NCBI GenBank assembly: GCA_030544235.1
Contig: CM060467.1
Coordinates: 2,208,501 to 2,272,500 of the forward strand
From: Lepturacanthus savala
Lineage: Eukaryota > Chordata > Actinopteri > Scombriformes > Trichiuridae
Direction: 5' to 3'
Length of the DNA stretch: 64,000 nucleotides
Positions 1-9,700 of the stretch are shown here, in pieces. Below the pieces are notes generated by a model. That model searched no databases. It worked only from the letters and a program-made list of their open reading frames with translations, and had not been told where the DNA came from. How positions within the stretch are numbered: position 1 is the first letter of the stretch; each line of letters begins with the position of its first letter. The position numbers and the translations under genes were made by a program.

Positions 1-540
1 CATTTTGTAATTTACTTTTAACGCTTTAAACCTGCCACAACCGTCTCCAAGAAGACTTTCTACTCTCAGGTTGTTTAAAACGTCTCTGTGAAGCATGAAC
101 TCATCATAAAAACACAAAAACAGGATTATTAGTGCCAGATTAAGGATCTTGCTACCATAGCTAATATATATTTTTGGATCTGGAGTGTGTTTTCTGTCAA
201 ATCTTCATGATGAATGTGGACTTTAGATTCATGTTGTAATAAGAGGAAACGGATATTTGCCTTTTTTTTTTTTTGCTTTGTAGTGCAGGGAAATAGTTGA
301 AGCTTTTCGTGTTTTTCTGGCAGAAGACAAACTGTAAATTTAAAGACGGCTCCTTTATTTTATCTGTATCAGCAGTCGATTTTCATTTTTGTACTGTAAA
401 TAAAGTCTGAACGTTTTGACAGATTCAGGAGTTTTATTGTCGACTATTTAGAAGAAATATTCTGACAAGACTGAAGAATCCAGAGAATAATCACATTTTC
501 TTCCAAAAAATGACTCAAATTCATTATCAAAATAGTAATT
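1..540. other. Intergenic; possible 3' end of an upstream transcript
   Basis: No coding frame is recognisable. An AATAAA hexamer lies at 399-404 on the + strand and is followed by T/GT-rich sequence, as at a cleavage and polyadenylation site. This stretch is less repetitive than what follows, so it could be the 3' UTR of a + strand gene to the left. That is inference from one hexamer. Confidence 0.3.
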
Positions 541-594
541 TAAAGTTTAAAATGAATTGGTTTTGTTTGAATATAGAAAGATGAGCTTGAAAAG

Positions 595-1560
595 TAAAGA
601 AATATGAGACAAAACTTAAATTATAATAAAAATCATGTTTAAATTCAAGAAAAAAATAGATAAAAACATCAAATCAATAATAACAGAATTGTAATAATAT
701 CAAAATAGTTAATAATTAATGTAATAATTCCTTGATTTTTGTCAAATATGTGATTAAAAATGAAGAAATATGAGACAAAATATAAAAATTACAATAAAAA
801 TTGTCTAAAAATTAAAATTCTATAAAAAGTTCAGATCAAATGACACAAATGTGAGATAAAAAAAATAAAGAATATAATTATAAAAATTAATCTTATTAGA
901 TTATGATAAAAACTTCCAAGTTTCCAATATTAGACGATCATTAAAAATAGTGGATAAATGTATTTTTTTAGTTTTTTAGTAAAGAAATATGAGACAAAAC
1001 TTAAATTATAATAAAAATCATGTTTAAATTCAAGATAAAAATAGATAAAAACATCAAATCAATAATATTAGAGTTGTAATTATATCAAAATAGTTAATAA
1101 TTAATGTAATAATTCCTTGATTTTTGTCAAATATGTGATTAAAAATGAAGAAATATGAGACAAAATATAAAAATTACAATAAAAATTGTCTAAAAATTAA
1201 AATTCTATAAAAAAGTTCAGATGAAATAACACAAACGTGAGATAAAATGTCTGAATTATGAGATAAAAAAGTAAAGAATATAATTATAAAAATGAATCTT
1301 ATTAGATTATGATAAAAACTTCCAAGTTTCCAATATTAGACAATTATAAAAAAATAGTGGATAAATGTGATTTTTAGTGTTTTATTAAAGAAATATGAGA
1401 CAAAAAGTCAACACTACAGTAAAAATCATTGTTTTCTGAACCAAAATCAATAAAAAAGTTACTATTATTTAAAAAGTTGAGATCAAATAAGACAAATGTG
1501 AGATAAAAAGTCAGAATTATAAGATAAAAACTAAAGAATATGATAAATATGATCAATTAC
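595..1560. repeat. AT-rich tandem duplication, period about 385 bp
   Basis: The segment starting TAAAGAAATATGAGACAAAA at 595 recurs at 980 with few changes through several hundred bases. A more diverged third start is near 1386. Related GAGATAAAAAGTCAGAATTA-type sequence recurs near 9230-9470 and 29590-29680, and in inverse orientation near 20030-20200, so the unit derives from a dispersed family. No coding capacity. Confidence 0.7.
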
Positions 1561-1619
1561 TCACCATCTATTACATTATCATTAATATAATATTTTAATA
1601 ATTGATGGTTTCAGTCATT

Positions 1620-1975
1620 TTTTTAAGAAGAAAATGTCCAAATAATCAATAAACTACTACTTATTATTATAGATCATCAATTTATTATTATAGAAGATTA
1701 AATAAACAATATATTAATTGATCATCAGAACTAATCGATTAATCAATTAATCAACTAATCATTGCAGCTCTAGTTGATATGATCATGGTGAATAAAGATA
1801 TTTTTATCTAAATTATCAAAATGTTAAAATCTTACCAGTAAATTATACTTAAAGTTTGTTTTATGTTTTATTGGAGACAATATTTTGATTGATTTTACAT
1901 TAATCGTTTATTAAAATAGTTGTTGATTAATGTAAAAGTTGGAAACTAATCGATTAATCAACGAATCTTTGCGGA
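1620..1975. repeat. Fragments of the TAGAGCTGC fold-back (MITE-like) family
   Basis: Strings of ATTAATCGATTA-like sequence end in a GCAGCTCTA terminus near 1765. A second, degraded end lies near 1945-1975. These match the family whose intact copy is at 5752-5984. Confidence 0.55.
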
Positions 1976-2059
1976 TTTTCACTTCTGTGATTCAATCTGT
2001 AGAGAAATAAACACAGAAACTGAGTTATTCAGGAATTGTTCCATCAAAACTTGTGTATA

Positions 2060-2075
2060 GTTGTGACGTCACAAC
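2060..2075. promoter_or_regulatory. Perfect palindromic CRE/ATF site
   Basis: GTTGTGACGTCACAAC is a 16-bp perfect palindrome centred on TGACGTCA (2064-2071), the full consensus bound by CREB/ATF and ATF2/c-Jun dimers. It lies about 190 bp upstream of the TATA box. Binding is inferred from the motif only. Confidence 0.6.
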
Positions 2076-2218
2076 TCTACAGCAAAGAATGTGAGCAGCA
2101 GCTGCTTCTTGTTTCTCAGCCTCCGCCCACGTCAATTTTCTCCAGAGATGGAATCCAGGAGGGTTTTAATTTATTTATTTTCTCAGCAGAGGTCATGAGA
2201 GAGTCAGGCAGCATGTCA

Positions 2219-2277
2219 GGGGGCGTGGCCTTGGATGATGAGGGGGCGTGGCTTGTATAAAACAAAGGGGGCGTGGC
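2219..2277 (+). promoter_or_regulatory. map3k6: map3k6 core promoter: three GC/KLF boxes and TATA box
   Basis: GGGGGCGTGGC occurs three times, at 2219, 2242 and 2267, spaced 23 and 25 bp. This is a typical Sp/KLF binding core. TATAAAA at 2256-2262 sits between the second and third copies and predicts a start site near 2285-2290. That gives a 5' UTR of about 155 nt. The sequence turns GC-rich here, unlike its AT-rich surroundings. Confidence 0.65.
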
Positions 2278-2302
2278 CAGATGAGACACCGGAGCACCGG
2301 GA

Positions 2303-2473
2303 ATGTTCGTGGATGAGTTGAGACGCACCTGGGGGAGTTTGACGCAACCACAGCCGCTGCTGCTGCGCTGTTTCCCGCAACAGAACCAGAAAAATGCGCC
2401 GAGTCGTCGCTTCTGCGTGAAAAACAACAAACTAAACCGCAAAACATGTACACGACGGAGCGGCGGCGCATGA
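2303..2473 (+). other. Upstream ORF overlapping the map3k6 start codon
   Basis: If transcription starts near 2287, the first ATG in the leader is at 2303. It is not in frame with the main start and reads 56 codons to a TGA at 2471-2473, past the main ATG at 2446. It could lower initiation at the main start. Translation is unproven and depends on the start site. Confidence 0.35.
2394..2420 (+). other. Short upstream ORF in the map3k6 leader
   Basis: An ATG at 2394 (A at -3) reads eight codons and ends with TGA at 2418-2420, 25 nt before the main ATG. The position suits termination and reinitiation control, but nothing here shows use. Confidence 0.35.
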
Positions 2474-2788
2474 GTCTGCGGGACCCGAAGCGCCGGGACC
2501 CGGTGCGGGTCTCGGCCGGGAGCCTGTGGCAGGACGCGGCGGCGGCGGCGGCGGACCTGGGCCCCGGCGGCTCCGGGAAGCAGCTGGTGTCTCCGCGGAG
2601 TCGAACCCGCGCCGTTTCCGTGGTTTACGTCGCGAACGCGGACGCGTCGGTGCCGCAGACCGAGGAGAACCTGACGCTCAAGTGTCTGAAGGAGGCGTGC
2701 CAGGACGCGCACGCCGCCTTCCACACCATCCCGTTCGAGAGGATCTCCCTGGGCACCACGGACATCCTGGACACCTTCTACAACGCAG
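2446..2788 (+). CDS. map3k6: map3k6 exon 1 (N-terminus)
   Basis: Residues 1-114 plus one base. Contains a six-alanine run coded by a GCG-type repeat (about 2536-2553), then SVVYVANAD and the conserved TDILDTFYNA. It must end at 2788, because the next exon completes the invariant FYNAD with AC. The donor is then CAG|GCGAGC, a GC donor. Confidence 0.85.
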
Positions 2789-2971
2789 GCGAGCGCACAC
2801 GCACGAGTTTGGTCGCAAACACGCACTTTTTGGTCATTTACATAGATTTCTGCTCTAATCTGATTATATTTTTAAAAAATCCACTTTTTTTCCTCTAAAA
2901 AATGAGCTCAGTAACAATAAAAACACAGAAAAGACACTAAAACAGACTTTAATATATGTTGTATGAGTCTG

Positions 2972-3033
<62 letters not shown>

Positions 3034-3205
3034 CAGGCCAGTGTTCTGTAATAAAAAATATATGAAATATAGAAGAAAAATAAAATATAAAAATAAATTA
3101 TTTATTCTTTTAGGCTTTTTTTTGCTATTAGGGCTATTTTATCCTATTCCTAGTATATACAAAAATAATGTGCAATTATGGACATAATATATAATATGTA
3201 TAAGA

Positions 3206-3251
<46 letters not shown>

Positions 3252-3732
3252 TTATTTATCGTTGAGTATTTCTGACTCCCAGCTCATGTAAGAAGTCAGA
3301 AATAGTCATGACAGCAATAAAAGATATATAGATAAATAATAATTATAACAATAATACTTAAATATATTAAATAAAAGTAAATAAAAATAATTATAATAAC
3401 CCACACTTGGTTATTTACATAGATTTCTTCTCTAATCTGATTAAACTTCTATAAATATACATATGTGTGTGTGTAAAAATCCCTTTTTCCCATTATTCTT
3501 AATTTATTTATCGTTTCTTTTTGAGTATTTAAATATTTCTGACTTCCCAGCTCATGTAAGAAGTCAGAAATACTCAAAATAGGTGAATGATAATAATAAT
3601 AATAATTATAATAATAATACTTAAATAGATAAAATAAAAATAATTATAATAACCCACACTTTTCATGCACTTTTGCACATACTTGGTCATTTACATAGAT
3701 TCTCTTTTTATATATATATTGTTTTCCTCTAA

Positions 3733-3766
<34 letters not shown>

Positions 3767-6700
3767 AAAAATCCATTTTTTCCACTATTATTTATTTATT
3801 TATTGTTTTTAACACCCCAGCTCCCATGACAGCAATATAAGAAAATAAATAAATAATAATAATTATAACAATAATAATAACCCACACATTTGCACGTACT
3901 TCACCTTGTTTTTAAATTTAATTTAATTAAAATTTTGATTGTAATTCCCCGTCCAGACGTGGCCGTGGTGGAGATGAGCGACTCCTTCTGTCAGCCGTCG
4001 CTCTTCTACCACCTGGGAGTCAGAGAGAGTTTCAGCATGAGCAACAACACCATCCTGTTCTGTTATAAACAGGACAGCGACCTGCAGGCCGTCAAGGTAC
4101 CTGATCACCGATCAATCATCCATCCTGATCGATCAATGATTAAACAGGCAGGCTGTGGACTCTGTGCTCCGTGACGTCAAATAGTTTCTGAACATAAATA
4201 AACTGCAGTGGAAGGGATGTTGAATTGAATAAAACTTTACTTATATGGTAAAAATGCGACAGAAACTAAATGAGTTGATTAATCAATTAGTTAGGAAGTT
4301 TTATATTAATAAAAAACTATTTTGATTGATTCAAGCATTAGAATTTATAAAAAAAAAAACAAGTTACAGACATTTTCCATGAAGGTAAATTAAATGAAAA
4401 AAGGAAATATGTGTTATATGAGGTGAACTCATCAAATCAAACTTTATTTATACATTACAATGCAACAGAAACTGATTTACAGGTTAAAAACAAGAAATAG
4501 AAAAAACAATGAACGATTAGTTGATTAATCAAATTAGTTTCCAACTTTTACATTAATCACCAACTATTTTAATAATTGATTTGAGTCATTTTTTCAGAAT
4601 AAAACGTCCGAAGTTCCAGCTTCTTTTCTGATTATTTCCTGGTTCCTTTATTCTTCTATAATAATAAACTGATGACTGAAACTTCACAGGATCTAGAACG
4701 GAACCCTGAGGAACCCCACATTTGATTTGACATCCAACTATTTTAATAATTGATTATGTTTTCTTGTTTTTTAAGCATAAAACGTCCAAATTCTCTGGTT
4801 CCAGCTTCTCTTCTCTGATTATTTCCTGGTTTCTTTAGTCTCTATAATAATAAACTGATGACTGAAACTTCACAGGATCTAGAACGGAACCCTGAGGAAC
4901 CCCACATTTGATTTGACATCACACTATTTTAATAATTGATTATGGATTAGAGTCATTTTTTAAGAAGAAAATGTCTAAATTCTCTGGTTCCAGCTTCTCT
5001 TCTCTGATTATTTCCTGGTTTCTTTAGTCTCTATAATAATAAACTCATGATCTTTGAGTTTTACAACATTTTACACCATTTTATGAACCAAACAACTAAT
5101 CAATTAATCATTTCAATAATCAATAGACAATCAACAAACATAGTCAGTGATTGCAGCTCTACTGTCAGTTTGTGTATGTTTTTGTTGATATGTGGGATAA
5201 AGGTGCAACTCATGACTATTTTAATAGTTGATTAAACTATTGATTAATTGATTAGTTGAAAAGACTGATTTGAAAAGCTGGAACCAGAGAATTTGGACAT
5301 TTTCTTCCTAAAAAATGACTGAAATCAATTGATCGAGTATCAAAATAGTTGGTGATTAATGTGATAATGGATTAATTAATCGTTACAGGTCTAAAGCAGA
5401 GTCGTGAGTCCTGGAGTCAACATCTCGTCTCTTCTAGTTTGAGTCGTTTTTTTCTATTCCTGGTTGTTTTCAGGGAGAATTGTCTCAACTTGTCCTGAGT
5501 CTTTTTCTGCCGTTTGAACCGTGTTGAACTGGATTTTCAGGAAAGAGGGAAGCAGCGTTTATTTTAGTCCTAAACTGACCTAATATGGCCTCAGTATTCA
5601 GCGTCCTGGACTGACAGATGACTGGTTTATGACTAAATAAAATATATATATATAATGAGAAAAATGCCCTTCATAGTTTCCCAGAGTCCAAAAATATTTA
5701 ATTCATAGTTTAAAAGAAGCAGCTGTTCACAGTTAAGAAAGTTGCTAAATGTAGAGCTGCAACTAACGACTATTCAATTAATCTATTGATTAATTAATTG
5801 GTTGTTTGGTTCATAAAATGGTGTAAAAAGATAAAAAGCTGAAGATTCAACCTAAAATGTCTTTTTTTGTCCACAACCCAAAGATCATTCTAAAAAAATT
5901 ACTTAAACGTATTAATCAATTATCAGAATAATTAATTAATTAATGTGACAGTTGGAAAGTAATTGATTAATTGTAGCAGCTCTAATTATTACTATTATAT
6001 TATTATATATCTACGTATATGGGTTAAAATCATTCATAAAGATAAAAGGAAACTAAAGAATAATCAGATTTGAGAAGCTGAAACCAGAGAATTTGGACAT
6101 TTTTTTCTTTAAAAGACTCAAATCAATTAATTGATTATTGAAATAGTTTGTGATAATGTAGTAGTTGGTAATTAATCAATTAATCGACTAATCGTTGCAG
6201 CTCTAAAGATCATCAGTTTACTATTATAGAAGAAAGAAACCAGAAAATAATCAGAGAAGAGAAGCTGGAACCAGAGAATTTAGACATTTTCTAATTAAAT
6301 ATGACTAAAATCCATTAATTGATTATAAGAACAGTTGGTGATTAATGTAATAGTTGGTAACTAATCAATTAATCAAGTAATCATTGCAGCTGGAACTTAA
6401 CTTTTATCATTTTCTTATTATCCTGTAAAGCTGTTGTGTTTTTAATGTATAAATAAAGTTTGATTTGATTCACCCAATCAATAAATTGAATAATCCTTTA
6501 TGGATAATGTCTGTAACTTGAATTCTAATCCTTGAATATGTTTGAAATCAACCGAAATAGTTGGAAATTAGCGTAATAGCTGGCGACTAATTGATTAATC
6601 AGCATTAAATCAAATCCATTCATCAGTGTCAAGTATAAAATGTTGAATATTTCTTATTGAAGTCGATATTTCTGTGATTTTTCCTCTTCTTTCCTTCTCC

Positions 6701-9700
6701 AGGAGCAGTGTGGCAGCTACACCTTCATCCCCTACGTGGTGTCTCCTCAGGGGAAAGTGTTCGCCTGCGACGCCGCCATGATGGCGGGCATCAAGGACCT
6801 GATCCAGCCCAGTTTCCAGCTGGAGCCGCTGCTCACGCCGCTGGTGGAGAGACTGGTTCACCTGCTCAACAACGTCCAGGTCCAGTCCAGGTCAGAGGTC
6901 GTCAGGGCGTCCTCATGTGATGCGTGAAAACATCACGGTCTCAGATTACAGCTAAACTCAGCAGGTGGAAGTGAGGATAGAGGATAAATACTAGTACTGG
7001 ATACTACTACTAGATAATCTAGGGTTAAAGTCAGAATCCTGACTTGTTTTTGGAACAAATATATTTCTGAAACTAAAACATAAATTCTTTAAGTTTTTCC
7101 CTCATTATTCTAAAGGAAAAAATGTCAGAATTTTGATTCTAAGACATGAGGTTAAAGTTCGAATTCTGAGCAAACATTCAGAATGTTCCTCTTATGAGAC
7201 ATGAGTTGTTGTAAATGTCTGGATTTTCTTGTTTTTCCTGTCAACAGTGAATATTTCCGGGAGTCGATCCGACATGAAATCCGTTCAGCGAGGGAACGTT
7301 TCAGCGGCAGAAGTCTGAGTGAAGAGCTGAGTCGGATCCAACAAAGACTGGACAGCGTGGAGCTGCTGACCCCTGATATCATCATGAACCTGTTGCTGTC
7401 TTATAGGGACATCCAGGTTAGTGCTGTCATACGGGGACATCCAGGTTAGTGCTGACATACGGGGACATCCAGTTTAGTGCTGTCATACAGGGACATCCAG
7501 GTAAGTGCTGCCTTATAGGGACATCCAGGTTAGTGGTGTCATACGGGGACATCCAGGTTAGTGTTGTTTTACAGGGACATCCAGGTTAGTGCTGTCATAC
7601 AGGGACATCCAGGTTAGTGCTGTCTTACAGGGACATCCAGGTTAGTGCTGTCATACAGGGACATCCAGGTAAGTGCTGCCTTATAGGGACATCCAGGTTA
7701 GTGGTGTCATACAGGGACGTACAGGTTAGTGCTGTCATACAGGGATGTACAGGTTAGTGCTAACATACAGGGACATCCAGGTTAGTGCTAACATACAGGG
7801 ACATCCAGGTAAGTGCTGCCTTATAGGGACATCCAGGTTAGTGGTGTCATACAGGGACGTACAGGTTAGTGCTGTCATACAGGGATGTACAGGTTAGTGC
7901 TAACATACAGGGACATCCAGGTTAGTGCTAACATACAGGGACATCCAGGTAAGTGCTGCCTTATAGGGACATCCAGGTTAGTGGTGTCATACAGGGACAT
8001 CCAGGTTAGTGCTAACATACAGGGACATCCAGGTTAGTGCTAACATACAGGGACATCCACTAACCTGGACAGGGACATCCAGGGTAGTGCTGTCTTAAAG
8101 GGACATCCAGGATAGTGCTGTCTTATGGGGGCATCCAGGTCAGTGTGTGTGTATGTGTTTGTGTGTGTTGCTGCTGTCATACAGGGACATCCAGGTCATT
8201 GTGTGTGTTAATGCTGTCCCACAGAGACAAACAGGTCAGTGTGTTACTCTGTGTGTGTGTGTGTATTACTGGTGTCACTTAGGGACAATCAAGTGTGTGT
8301 GTTTCTGCTGTCGTATGAGGACATTCAGGTGTGTGCCAGTGTGTTGCTGCTGTCATATGATATATCCAGGTCAGTGTGTGTGTTTCTGCTGTCATACGGG
8401 GACATCCAGTGTGTGTGTGTGTGGGCCAATCAAGTGTGTGAGTGACTTTTGACACATCTGGAAAACGAGGAGAAAAACTCATAATATTCCCATAGAAAAA
8501 GTTAATTAACTTAATTAAGTTAACTAAGTTAATAATAGTGCGAATGTTCCTGATAACAACTCAACTCAATCTGCTTCTATCAGCTTGTTTACAGCAGTGT
8601 TTTAGGACCATTTTATCATTATTATTATCATCTGAAAAATCAAAAATCCTGTGTTTCATCATTGAATTGCATCACTCTCTATAAAAGCAGCAGCATTCTG
8701 CCTGTAACAGAGGAACCAGAACACAGATCAGATTGTTCCTGTTGGGTATTTCTAGTTTTACATCCTCAGCTTTCAGCAGGTTAAATAATAGAGTGTAATT
8801 CTGCTCCTCTTTTCTCAGGACTACGACGCTATAATCAAACTGGTGAAGACTCTCAACAACCTGCCCATGTGTCTGGTGGCAGGACATCAGAATATCAAGT
8901 TTCACTACATATTCGCGCTCAACAGGTACCGAGACGGATCCTGTTCTGGTGTTTTAACCAGAATCCTGTTAAAATAATGTAGAAATAACAAGGAAAACAA
9001 CTTTTAAGAAGTTGGAAAGAAGGGAATGTTTGAACTAGAGGTTTTAAAGAAAGAATTTTCTGTTCTGATGGTCAATTAATCCATTGATTAACCAATAATT
9101 ACGCATTTGGTTCATTAAATGGTGTAAAATAATGATCAGTGTTTCCCAAAAGCTGAAGATTCAACCTAAAATGTCTTTTTTTGATCGATTATTCAATTTT
9201 TTTCCTTGATTTTTGGGTCACATGTGGAAAAATATGAGATTAAAATTAATTAAATAGGAGATAAAATGTTGATATTATAATGAAAATCATTTTTCCTTGA
9301 AACAAGGTCAAATTGAGCAAAATCGAGAAAAAAATTCAGGTCAAATAACAAAAATATACAATAAAAAGTCAGAATTATAAGATAAAAAAAGCAAAAAACA
9401 TGATAAAAATGAAACTTATGAGATTCAAATGAAAAAAAGTATTCGATAAAAGAGGAAAAATATGATAAAAATACTAAATGGTGTAAAATGTGGATCAACA
9501 ACCCAAAGATCATCAGTTTATTATTATAGAGACTAAAGAAACCAGGAAATAATCAGAGAAGAGAAGCTGGAACCAGAGAATTTGGACATTTTCTTCTTAA
9601 AAATGACTAAAATCAATTAATCGATTATCAAAATAATTGGCGATTAATGTAATAGTTGATACTGAGTCGATTAATCGACTAATCGTTGTTTCAATTGCAT

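Larger units (their letters stand above)
4097..6702. repeat. Intron 2: dense cluster of fold-back repeat copies
   Basis: At least six full or partial copies of the family containing ATTAATCGATTA, AGAAGCTGGAACCAGAGAAT and a GCAGCTCTA end lie back to back (near 4260-4620, 4680-5160, 5200-5395, 5752-5984, 6060-6205, 6230-6390). A 183-184 bp unit is repeated within 4620-5040. The intron ends CTTCTCCAG. No exon-like frame found. Confidence 0.75.

Noticed and set aside
2116..2826. 236-residue minus-strand frame over the promoter and exon 1
   Set aside because: Shadow of GC-rich exon 1 and the leader; arginine-rich, no family resemblance, while the + strand encodes the conserved kinase N-terminus.
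5471..5510. Possible micro-exon after TTTTCAG in intron 2
   Set aside because: No matching donor follows and the codons do not resemble the missing QKN-type residues.
8147..8482. Cys/Val-rich frames near a GT-rich tract
   Set aside because: Products of GTGTGTGT mixed with decayed 28-bp units.
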